This document shows positions 18,201 through 24,013 of a stretch of 64,000 nt of DNA, piece by piece; positions within the stretch are counted from its first letter, which is position 1; each line of letters starts with the position of its first letter. The stretch is from UBA2970 sp965221075. GTDB taxonomy: Bacteria; Verrucomicrobiota; Verrucomicrobiia; Limisphaerales; AAA164-E04. The position numbers were made by a program, and so were the translations under genes. The stretch is taken from assembly GCA_965221075.1 (NCBI GenBank), contig OZ244865.1, positions 2,418,001 through 2,482,000 on the forward strand, given 5' to 3'. The notes below the pieces were generated by a model. The model was not told the DNA's origin, ran no database searches, and saw nothing but the letters and a program-made list of their open reading frames with translations.

Positions 18201-19244
18201 AACGGCAGCCACCTGACCCGCGCCGCGATCCGGCTCAGCCCGGGCAACAAGCGCAGCCTGGAGATCCGGCTCCCTCCCGGCCACACCTTCTGGTTCGCCC
18301 GGATCGACGGCCAGACGGTCTCCCCCCTGGACCAGGGGGACCGGCAGCTGATCCCCCTGATCCAGGACATCGACGCCCCCGAGACGCTGAGGGTGGAGGT
18401 GTTCTTCGAGGCGCCCCCCTCTCCGGCGGAGGCGGGCCGGCTCGACGCCACCCTGCGCAGCCTGTCCCTGGACCTGGCCGCCCGCCGGGTGGACTGGACG
18501 GTGATCCTGGATCCCTTCTGGAAGCTGGAGGACTGGGAGGGAGACCTGCAGTTCGTCGAGGAGCTCCCGGCCCGGCCCGGGGAGGCGGCGGACCTGGACA
18601 CCTACCTGTCGCGCGAGTCGGAGCGCTTCGAGGACCGCAACCGGGAAGCCGAGGTGTTCCTGCAGCGGGGCAACACCCTGCTCCAGGAGGGGGACGAGCA
18701 GCAGGCGCTCTTCAACTTCAAGAACGCCTACATACAGAGCGAGCAGGACTCCGCCTTCAACGAGGACGCCCGGGTGCAGATGCGGGCCCTGCAGGCCAAC
18801 AAGGCGATGGCCGGAATGGCCGCCCAGCAGGCCCGCCAGCGCAACCAGGACGGCGCGCAGCTGGACCTGGACCCCGGGCAGAACCTCACCTCGCAGCAGG
18901 TCCTGGAGCAGATCCAGCCCGACAACAGTGCCGAGCTGCGCAACCTGGCCAACCGGCTGGTGCAGCAGCAGGACGAGGCGGTGGAGGCCCCTCGGGGCTT
19001 CGAGGTGGGCCTGCCCGAGCAGGGGGAGCGGCTGGTGTTCCTCAAGAGCGTGCAGGTGGACTCCCTGGACGGTCTCTCCCTGTCGATCCGGGCCCGTTCC
19101 GAGAGGAAGGACCAGGGCTCCGGCACGGCCCTCGCTTTCGTTCTCCTGGCGGTGACGGCCCTGGGGCTCTCCAGCCGCCTGCTCCCCCGGAAGGATCTGC
19201 CGATCCCCGAGGGCGGCCGGGCGCCCCATGACGAGGCTTCTTAG
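12243..19244 (+). CDS. Giant (2333-residue) two-part exported membrane protein of unknown function
   Basis: The gene follows the anti-sigma/vWA gene by 10 nt and completes the locus. Residues ~10-30 are signal-peptide-like and are followed by five 4-residue repeats (AEAG to MEAE). A long beta-rich region runs to ~1085. A membrane block follows, with helices near 1090-1110, 1118-1145, 1193-1205 and 1225-1255. At ~1267-1284 lies a second signal-peptide-like segment (LLLCLAAPLAQAGAP), then another beta-rich region of ~900 residues. Residues ~2120-2260 are helical and Gln-rich (tetratrico-like, LQRGNTLLQEGDEQQALFNF), and a final helix (ALAFVLLAVTALGLSSRLL) lies near 2295-2312. This reads as a fusion of two exported proteins. 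I recognise no enzymatic motif. It may be the target or partner of the vWA domain. Confidence 0.85.
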   Translation: MTRTTNEAGFLPRALLPLLAWLPLGIAVGQAPPPAGAEAGAEAGMEAGMEAEMEAEKLGISAEMGPEKSQWTLTATLADRKDRQPPLVYTTSVERRIRLEEGRLEDRRRLLFRHIQGRFRRVVLGLGEQPGPDRVAGEGLERWSVARSAGGGRELVLEFEDGETQPGTREVAAETVAELESLPHQWTLEGLGSEFPALSSGTLELSAPEGYRLELSDPEGLWELEEGESRRKYRFLGAGYRARARAGFQDPDARRLSVRDLAVEGILGEGRLDFTVSGSAHTLASGGARALVLGGDAALASMDLPPGAAIVRDQEGYHLEVDGPGERPFSFGFVARVSRNGGWQEASFHLPQAALIPLDLGGFDAGTSFRNRAGGTVVPREDGFRTFLPADGRALLAWKGREEEASSRLFYSTESLARILMGTGVMRQESKTLLSVMQGELEALGMRVFGSGEITQVAAQGLLSWSLSEEDAPGTRTLQLRFNQPLSGETAIQISVLTSLGSFPLETEPVRIVPLGATRHHGRIEVANQGAVRLNIAQTTGLSRISPGGEGAVPEPRGDGAYPLQRFAFRHSSTDYGLAVEVDDIEPEISASALILHHLGHDQIRIDADLELEVREAPVRELSLRIPADHVVAEVQSDGLSDYFVQPLEEEEGLARLRLEFAQPVAGRHRVALRLERNQALESEVWTPGTVLLEQARQLRGHIGITSVQGFRISPAAFSGVAEIATVYFPRQVQGLQAAFQITGNAWEIQLQTLPIPQEIQADCTHLHTIGNGLIHGSSVIQFAISGAPIDTFRFSIPEEYRNVEFTGEGVRNWVRTEAGYDVQLQSPIMGLHTILVSHERPFSDQSDTLDATGTEPLDATSEEGTIILTSRRPIQLEVAQEEGPLLRLAPGEISIEHRLLLSQPVLAAFQYHQRPISLALDLSTPIEQASLRQIVDRAQFRTQISQDGQTVTRARYVVKSAGLGHIGISLPEGDQLLSSPTVDGRRIVPINSGDAFLVPLSTDSEGPEHRLVELSIKSDTRSASDLRISLPEISAPILHSRWRVEPDQGHLLAMAGGTLAPAGARQQRSGFQQLRDLFQGRGGWAPGSLARLMAGGVLILLASGLLLLVRQENFRSHRWRRLACLGLGGLSGLLGLLAWAAAMGGAPREAASPSNGALEFDYSLTIPSEPPWIQVRNRPAEAGAGDYARGSWPLAGALLIALAGRLRLEGKRRFLAYQGAWLFAILGALSWPSGAWGGLALILLFLCWHWLFPALRLGLAAGGRSLPAALLLCLAAPLAQAGAPRSVVQQLSIGEGAAAGRATLEWEAGEGETLALLREPAVLVSVEMDEEAVALRRGSGEGRAVGLLARRAGRHMVVLEYQVATDPGAASGGFLLPTPSGLVNRIEVALELPRADLVVEDAVALQKTGEEEGATRWTVIPRPSGEVRIGWRPRLRDRSGEETVYFAEIATLLIPGSGLIESVHNIAIRPTQGEVRQVRVAVPEGVAISDAWTPHLSRWRFEPESNLLDIQLSQPQIGPFPVRVRSQWMTGPLPYSTTLAFPSVPGASSQPAMVAVATGGQVQIARLEPAGMVPIDPQDFPRVQMEQESRHVPGARIRQAFRYNDPDATLELEAAAVAPHVVVSTRERLSIGEDRITHAVSLDCTVSRAGIFHLEFALPEGMNIESVSGSRLSHWTESLRGQERIIALHLPQRSMGQMDFDLTLSGPGLSPDQDQAWSVPRVLILEAGRQDGHLLLVPEQGIHLQLAGQANVSPVDPGARQEAAARALAFDLLNRDWSLAFEVEQMEAWVEATSLQDALFTEGKVRITQHLDFRIKNSAIKSLLFDLPEEAENVDFEGAHITDEARSGDSGPGSVRWEVSLQRRIIDGYRLRLTYEMRLPEEEAPFALSGARVAGANLQRSFLVLRSRGRLQTTLGEIPPSLYATDWHNIPGQLRRYFPSGFQVEHAFRAVSPDFQLPLTVSRRQIVDTLTAEVEDFALTTLLSQNGSHLTRAAIRLSPGNKRSLEIRLPPGHTFWFARIDGQTVSPLDQGDRQLIPLIQDIDAPETLRVEVFFEAPPSPAEAGRLDATLRSLSLDLAARRVDWTVILDPFWKLEDWEGDLQFVEELPARPGEAADLDTYLSRESERFEDRNREAEVFLQRGNTLLQEGDEQQALFNFKNAYIQSEQDSAFNEDARVQMRALQANKAMAGMAAQQARQRNQDGAQLDLDPGQNLTSQQVLEQIQPDNSAELRNLANRLVQQQDEAVEAPRGFEVGLPEQGERLVFLKSVQVDSLDGLSLSIRARSERKDQGSGTALAFVLLAVTALGLSSRLLPRKDLPIPEGGRAPHDEAS
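12351..12410 (+). repeat. Five 12-bp in-frame tandem repeats in the giant gene
   Basis: The units are GCGGAGGCCGGG twice, ATGGAGGCCGGG once and ATGGAGGCCGAG twice, encoding AEAG, AEAG, MEAG, MEAE, MEAE just after the signal-peptide-like segment. The array is in frame, so copy-number change would alter linker length without breaking the protein. Confidence 0.9.
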
Positions 19245-19478
19245 CAGGAGCCTGCAAGAGTAGGACCCTCGAACCGGCGACAAGCGGCAGAAGTGCCTGG
19301 CGCAGAGGCGCTTCTACCGTCGCAGAGGCTTTGGCAAATGCGCTGCTTCAGGATCCGCCAGACGCCCAGGTCGCCGCCATGGCCCGCGCAGCCGCCGTGC
19401 AGCGTGCTGCTGAAGCTCCGGACCCGGGAGGCGTTCGGGGAGGCGCTCATGCGGGAAAGTCCTTCTCCCCGAGCTTCC

Positions 19479-19679
19479 GCACCAGAGCTTCGCGGTGCGC
19501 CGATAGCGCCGGCTCCGGCTTCCGGGCCTGCCGGGCACGGCCAGTTCGATCAGGCCCGCTTCGAGGGCGGGGCGCAGGGACAGGCCTGAAGCGCCTCAGG
19601 TCTTTTCAGGCCCAGTCATTCCTGAAACCGCCCGCTACCCATGGACTCTGAAAACGCCGATAGCAGCGGCAAGACTTGA
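19479..19679 (-). pseudogene. Degenerate duplicate of the 3' end of the AlbA_2/Schlafen gene
   Basis: This segment aligns along its length with 19741-19949, the 3' coding end of the neighbouring gene. It starts with the same CGCACCAGAGCTTCG and ends in AAGACTTG. In the real gene this part encodes the terminal winged-helix-like region. The copy carries many substitutions and small indels and has no intact frame, so it is a decayed partial tandem duplication. Nothing else is recognised between the giant gene and this segment (19245-19478). Confidence 0.75.
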
Positions 19680-19720
19680 GGGGTGACTTGAGGGGTACTT
19701 GAGGGGTACTTGAGGGGCAA
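19674..19720. repeat. Short tandem repeat, unit ACTTGAGGGGT
   Basis: Four consecutive copies of ACTTGAGGGG(T), the first with an extra G, fill the junction between the decayed duplicate and the intact gene end. The array probably arose by slippage at the duplication joint. The stop codon of the AlbA_2 gene lies immediately after it (19722-19724). Confidence 0.8.
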
Positions 19721-19721
19721 C

Positions 19722-21296
19722 TTAGGGGGCGACTTGCCGACGCACCAGAGCTTCGCCGGCCGCAGTGCGCCGATAGCGCTGGTTCCGACTTCTGGGTCTA
19801 TCGGGTATCGTCATTTCGATCAGGCCTGCCTCGAGGGCGGGACGCAGGTATTCGGTCCTGAAGTGCATCAGGTCTTTCAGACCCAGTCTTTCCTGCAACT
19901 GCCTGCGACTCATGGTTTCTGAAAGCGCTGAAACCAGCGGGAAGACTTGTTCGGCGGCTTGGGGGGCGGCTTTGTGAATGTCTTCGAGAGTGCCCCGGAA
20001 GATGGCTTGGGGAGCCGCGTATGCGGCCGCAACCGGTAAAGCCTGCTCATGCGCTGTCAGGCACACCCGAAACCAGGTACGCTCAGCATCGCTTTCGAAT
20101 ACCGGATCCGGGGAGCCGTTGTTCCGCATGGCCCGAATGATTTTTGGGACTCCGGTTGAGCGCGCCTCGGCCAGGTCCAGCTCCTTGAGGAACTCGCCAA
20201 TGCGGCGATTGCGGTAACGGCGGCTGACGGCCTTCCCCCGTTCGAAATCCTCCATGCGGATGGATCGATCCGCTCCGGGATAGCTCAGAACCATTAACTT
20301 CTCTTCCGTGATGCGCACTTCCACGGGTTCACGTTCTTCGTAGGAACGATGATAGATGGCGTTCACCAGAGCCTCTTCGATAGCGCGGATGGGGAAGTTC
20401 CAGAACCGCTCCGCCTGGGGTTTGTGGGGAACCTTGACGACAGTTTCCCTCAAGTAGTTTCGCTCGATGTAGCTGATCGCTTCACGCAGTATGACCGCCA
20501 GCGGACCACGGAACTCCTTCTCCTCGAAGCGATCCCCGCCGGGACCGTCGGGAAACCACACCACATCGATCTGCGTTGCGGGGAAGAATCTATGCGGCTG
20601 ATCGTTGAAAAACATCAACCCAACATTCTTCGGGAACAAGGCTTCAGGCGGCCCTCCAACGATGTTCATGCGTTGACCAAGTTCAGCGACTGAGAGCTTG
20701 CGCGCTTCCTCGGCAAGGTCGCTGCCTATGTCCCGGAGGTGCTCGCAAATGAGCCGATGCGACAACTCTCCGATGGTCGCAGCCTGGCAATAGCGATCGT
20801 CGAAGGGTACAGTCGCAGCCAGGCTGAGCAACTCGCGCTCCTCTTCACCCTTGGCGCGCACCGTGCTACTAAGCTTGCGGATGTAGTAGGCCCACTCCGA
20901 ACTAGCTTTGCCCAGGCTGATCCTGGCCTTGTATGGACGAGTCTCGCCGCCAAAAACCCGAAGAACCAGGATTGTCCGCCCGTCGATCTCGTAGGAGGAT
21001 GTGAGCGGGTGGTAGTAGGGCCTGATCGCTGTATTGCCCAAATGCAACAGCTCGTTCCGTATCCCGTCGATGGAGCCGGGATCGAGCCCCTTGGGCGGCA
21101 GCAGAGGTTCGCCGTTGAGTTCTTCGACACCCAGGACTATGTACCCGCCGCCGAGATTCTGGAAGTCGTTGGCAAAGGCGCAGATGGTGTGCAAGACGCT
21201 ATTCGGATTCCATCCGGCCTTGTACTCGATCCGTTCTCCCTCGATGCGGCCCGGACGAAGCAGGTGGTCGATGTTGATAGGCAGCTCGCCGCTCAT
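19722..21296 (-). CDS. AlbA_2/Schlafen-type putative ATP-binding regulator with winged-helix tail
   Basis: The protein has 524 residues. The N-terminus carries an AlbA_2 (Schlafen-like) domain: ERIEYKAGWNP, then ICAFANDFQNLGGGYIVLGV. The middle (AIEEALVNAIYHRSYEEREP) matches the RecG-C/HATPase-c4 type region of the putative transcriptional regulators annotated COG2865. The last ~80 residues look like a winged helix (MSRRQLQERLGLKDLMHFRTEYL). Proteins of this family often sit inside type I restriction loci. Here an HsdS remnant lies just upstream on the same strand, which supports that setting. Its codon use is less GC-extreme than its neighbours, consistent with transfer. Its exact biochemical role is not established. 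Confidence 0.85.
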   Translation of the reverse strand: MSGELPINIDHLLRPGRIEGERIEYKAGWNPNSVLHTICAFANDFQNLGGGYIVLGVEELNGEPLLPPKGLDPGSIDGIRNELLHLGNTAIRPYYHPLTSSYEIDGRTILVLRVFGGETRPYKARISLGKASSEWAYYIRKLSSTVRAKGEEERELLSLAATVPFDDRYCQAATIGELSHRLICEHLRDIGSDLAEEARKLSVAELGQRMNIVGGPPEALFPKNVGLMFFNDQPHRFFPATQIDVVWFPDGPGGDRFEEKEFRGPLAVILREAISYIERNYLRETVVKVPHKPQAERFWNFPIRAIEEALVNAIYHRSYEEREPVEVRITEEKLMVLSYPGADRSIRMEDFERGKAVSRRYRNRRIGEFLKELDLAEARSTGVPKIIRAMRNNGSPDPVFESDAERTWFRVCLTAHEQALPVAAAYAAPQAIFRGTLEDIHKAAPQAAEQVFPLVSALSETMSRRQLQERLGLKDLMHFRTEYLRPALEAGLIEMTIPDRPRSRNQRYRRTAAGEALVRRQVAP

Positions 21297-21323
21297 GCCG
21301 TCGCTTCCTTGGGTCGCGGTCTC

Positions 21324-21539
21324 CTACGCACGGTGAAACATGGGTCGCGCCGCCCACTGGGCACGGATGCGTGCCGATAGAATCGACGCCAGTTCGTCAT
21401 TGGAGTCCTGGGGGATCAGTGTCCGCCCATTCAGGAGTCGGTTGTACGCGGTTTGGCAGGGTGCGGCAATCACCAAAACGCAGTTCGAGAGCGTCCGCCG
21501 CCTCTTTCCCAAGAAGCGGGGAAAAGTCCGCTGGGTCAA
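21324..21539 (-). pseudogene. Remnant of a type I restriction specificity subunit (HsdS)
   Basis: The frame contains RLLNGRTLIPQDSNDELAS followed by ILSARIRAQW. This resembles the conserved linker of HsdS proteins (typical form GKLVPQDPNDEPAS.LL.RIR). Only ~70 residues remain, without either target-recognition domain, so it cannot be functional. It lies 27 nt upstream of the AlbA_2/Schlafen gene on the same strand. No hsdM or hsdR is present in the window. Confidence 0.6.
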
Positions 21540-21562
21540 CCCATGAGCTCTGTCGTTTACGT

Positions 21563-21642
21563 GGTGTCAATGTCAGATGAAAATGTCGCACTTTTGGTGG
21601 TCTTGGCACCCCTTGATCATTGCGCTGCGCCACCGCGGCCCT
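21563..21642. repeat. Dispersed ~80-bp repeat, copy 1 (IS-end-like)
   Basis: The segment from GGTGTCAATG to CACCGCGGCCCT aligns along its whole length with 32648-32726. The TGTCA...GAAAATGTCGCAC start resembles terminal sequences of IS21- or IS481-type elements. It overlaps the 3' end of the Phd-like antitoxin frame. No transposase gene is attached, so it is probably the relic of one element end. Confidence 0.6.
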
Positions 21643-21769
21643 TCGGGCCGTACGGAGGGAGCGAAGCGACCGGTTTGACGTGCTTGGCGACGGCCAGGCC
21701 GTCTGGCTCGAGCCCTTCGAGCAGGGGCAGACACTGTTCCATGATTGTGGAGGCGCCGATGGTCTTCAT
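21617..21769 (-). CDS. Orphan Phd/YefM-type antitoxin (50 aa)
   Basis: Read from ATG 21769, the product starts MKTIGAS, continues with a helical part (QCLPLLEGLE), then LAVAKHVKPVASLPP. This follows the Phd/YefM/VapB antitoxin plan: an MKTI...A start, a LL.E..G segment, then a basic K.GKPVA.L strand. Such antitoxins bind their own promoter as dimers and neutralise a toxin encoded just downstream. Here the downstream DNA is the IS-end-like repeat and no toxin frame is visible, so the gene is an orphan and possibly truncated at its 3' end. It was identified by reading the reverse frame; similarity is moderate. Confidence 0.5.
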   Translation of the reverse strand: MKTIGASTIMEQCLPLLEGLEPDGLAVAKHVKPVASLPPYGPKGRGGAAQ

Positions 21770-22279
21770 CGTCTCGCTTCCCCATTGCCCGTGCTATGTG
21801 ACCGGTGTGGAAACATGCCCGGAATCCTCGGCCAGGCGCGCGGCAAAGGCGAGAGCGCTTGCAAGGAGTTGGTCGGCCGTTCCGGAAGTTCGGACGGCAA
21901 GCAGTTGGAGCTGGCCGCTCCGGCATCAGGCTCGCGCTTGGGCGGGCTGGACAGTTAGCGATGTCTGGAGGCGTAGCCACCGCCAGCTTCGCCGATGGCG
22001 TGAACGAACGCCTTCGGCCTGTTCAGCGCGGTCAGAATCCCGTTGCCGTTCGGTACTGCGGCAGAGCGGACAGGCCCTGGCCTTTTTTACACCCAAGCAG
22101 TCCGAAGGCACAGGGGCAGCGGCTCCCCAAGACGCGGCCTGGCGAAAGGGCAATCCGGATCGGGAATCGCTTCCGGCTCCTCCCCATGACCGCCGCCGAC
22201 AGGGCCTTTGGAATTGACACACGGAGGGAGGCCTGATGGAATCGCCCCCTCCCTCCGAGGGGGGAGCCCTCTTCCGGCC
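21770..22279. other. Degenerate DNA between antitoxin and tRNA-Tyr
   Basis: All six frames are short or of non-coding composition and none matches a family I recognise. Given the relics on its left and the tRNA on its right, it is probably worn-down accessory DNA. No integrase or attachment repeat was found. Confidence 0.4.
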
Positions 22280-22365
22280 GGCAGGATACTCAAGCGGTCA
22301 ACGAGGACAGACTGTAAATCTGTTGACTTAGGTCTTCACAGGTTCGAATCCTGTTCCTGCCACCA
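22280..22365 (+). tRNA. tRNA-Tyr (anticodon GTA), CCA encoded
   Basis: The acceptor strands GGCAGGA (22280-22286) and TCCTGCC (22355-22361) pair fully, followed by discriminator A and a genomic CCA (22363-22365). The anticodon stem-loop is ACAGA-CTGTAAA-TCTGT with anticodon GTA. A long variable arm typical of bacterial tRNA-Tyr precedes the T arm (ACAGG-TTCGAAT-CCTGT). Confidence 0.95.
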
Positions 22366-22433
22366 TTCCTCCCCTGCTTCCTGCCCCCTCCGATAGAAAG
22401 CGGACAAGGGGGAAGGCGGAAGTCAGGAAGGGC

Positions 22434-22508
22434 TGGAGCCAATGATCGGATTTGAACCGATGACCGACGGTTTACGAAACCGTTGCTCTACCACTGAGCT
22501 ACATTGGC
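22434..22508 (-). tRNA. tRNA-Thr (anticodon CGT), CCA encoded
   Basis: On the minus strand the acceptor strands GCCAATG and CATTGGC pair, followed by discriminator T and an encoded CCA. The anticodon stem-loop is ACGGT-TTCGTAA-ACCGT, giving anticodon CGT (reads ACG). The D arm (GCTC...GAGC) and T arm (ATCGG-TTCAAAT-CCGAT) are intact. It converges with tRNA-Tyr, 68 bp away. Confidence 0.95.
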
Positions 22509-22594
22509 CCGGAGCTCCGGCGGCGGAGGATCGGAGCCGCATCTGCACTATGGACTTCTCCAGGGCGGGATGCAAGCGCGGATCGCAGCTGCTG

Positions 22595-24013
22595 CTACCT
22601 TGACTCCCGGGCCTCCCTTTCGGCCCGGGGATCGAACTGGGGATTGGGCTCCCGTGGCATGTCGGCCCCTATCTCACGCCTCCACCGGTCCAGCTCCTCC
22701 ATCATCTCGCCCGCCTTCCGGGGGCGGGCGAGGGACAGGTCGTGGCGCTCCCCCGGATCGGTAGCCAGGTGGTACAGCTCCACCGCCCCGTCCTCGAGGT
22801 AGTGGTGCAGCTTCCAGCCGCCCCGGAGGACGACGCTGCAGGGACGGGTGCGGAAGAGGGGATCGCGCTGCTCGTCGTGCAGCCCGTCGTAGGACTGGAG
22901 ATAGGCGGGAAAGTGCCAGAACAGCGGGCGGATCTCCCACCCGGCGGCCTCCCCCCGCAGCAGGGGTGCGAGATCGCGCCCGTCCAGCGGCTGGTCGGGA
23001 AGCTCCGCCCCCATCGCCGAGCAGAGGGTGGGAAAGATGTCGACCCCGTGCACCGGGACAGGGCAGCTCCGCCCGGGCAGGGCCACCCCTGGCCAGCGCA
23101 CCACCAGGGGTACCCGTATCCCCCCCTCGTAGTAGGTCCCCTTGTAGCCCCAAAGTGGATCCATGTCGGTGGCCGGTCCGTAGCCCCCGTTGTCCGAGGA
23201 AAGCACCACCACCGTCCGCTCCCACAGGCCAAGATCCTCCAGCGCCGCACGCAGGCTCCCCACCCCGTCGTCGACCGACTGGATCATCGCGCCCATGGCG
23301 GGATGGCCATGGAGGGAGCCTCCGGGCCGCTCCCTCCACTCCTGCGCAAGCTCACGCTTGGGCTGAAGCGGGGTGTGGACCGCGAAATGGGAGAGGTAGA
23401 GCAGCCAGGGGCGATCCCGGTTCTCACGGACGAAGTCCACGGCCTCCCGGACCAGCCGGTCGGTCAGGTACTCCCCCGGCGGAGCCTCCTCCAGGCCCGG
23501 CGCACCGGGGTGGGGAGGATAGTAGCCCCTGGGAGGACTGCCCGAACGCCCCCCACCGATGTTGACGTCGAAGCCGTGGTCTCCAGGATCGGGCCCCAGG
23601 TGCCACTTGCCCATGGCCGCGGTACGGTAGCCCGCCCGGCGGGCCTGGTCGGCCCAGGTCCGGATGCCCGGATCGAGATCCGACACTCCGGCCACATGCT
23701 CCAGCCTCCGGTGCTGCGCGCTGCCCCGGGGCCGGGTCCCAACATTGTAGATCCGGTGCCTGGGGGTGTACTGGCCCGAGAGCAGGCTGGCGCGGGAGGG
23801 CGCGCAGTTGGCCGCCGCCGCGTAGGCCTCGGTGAAGACCGTCCCCTCGCCCGCCAGGCGATCGATGTGGGGGGTGCGGAAGTAGTCCGAGCCCATGAAC
23901 GAGGCGTCCTTCCAGCCGAAGTCGTCCAGGCAGACGAAGAGGATGTTGGGGCGCTCGGCGCCCCGTCCCCCCAGAGCTGCCAGGAGGAGCAGCATCGTCG
24001 CAAGGGTTCTCAT
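22595..24013 (-). CDS. Exported type I sulfatase
   Basis: A signal peptide (MRTLATMLLLLAALGGRGAE) precedes an alkaline-phosphatase-superfamily sulfatase. The metal ligands D30 and D31 are in LFVCLDDFGW. The formylglycine site is C70 in NCAPSRASLLSGQY, which fits the C-x-P-S-R signature that needs oxidation by a maturase. Downstream sulfatase patterns are present (MGKWHLGPDPGDHGFD, LSSDNGGYG). At 472 residues it is full length. Such enzymes remove sulfate from glycans in the periplasm; the exact substrate cannot be read. It overlaps the upstream acyl-CoA synthetase gene by 4 nt, so they form an operon. Confidence 0.92.
   Translation of the reverse strand: MRTLATMLLLLAALGGRGAERPNILFVCLDDFGWKDASFMGSDYFRTPHIDRLAGEGTVFTEAYAAAANCAPSRASLLSGQYTPRHRIYNVGTRPRGSAQHRRLEHVAGVSDLDPGIRTWADQARRAGYRTAAMGKWHLGPDPGDHGFDVNIGGGRSGSPPRGYYPPHPGAPGLEEAPPGEYLTDRLVREAVDFVRENRDRPWLLYLSHFAVHTPLQPKRELAQEWRERPGGSLHGHPAMGAMIQSVDDGVGSLRAALEDLGLWERTVVVLSSDNGGYGPATDMDPLWGYKGTYYEGGIRVPLVVRWPGVALPGRSCPVPVHGVDIFPTLCSAMGAELPDQPLDGRDLAPLLRGEAAGWEIRPLFWHFPAYLQSYDGLHDEQRDPLFRTRPCSVVLRGGWKLHHYLEDGAVELYHLATDPGERHDLSLARPRKAGEMMEELDRWRREIGADMPREPNPQFDPRAEREARESR

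Noticed and set aside
19245..22279. Intact prophage or integrative element at tRNA-Tyr
   Set aside because: No integrase, structural genes or direct repeat of the tRNA 3' end were found.
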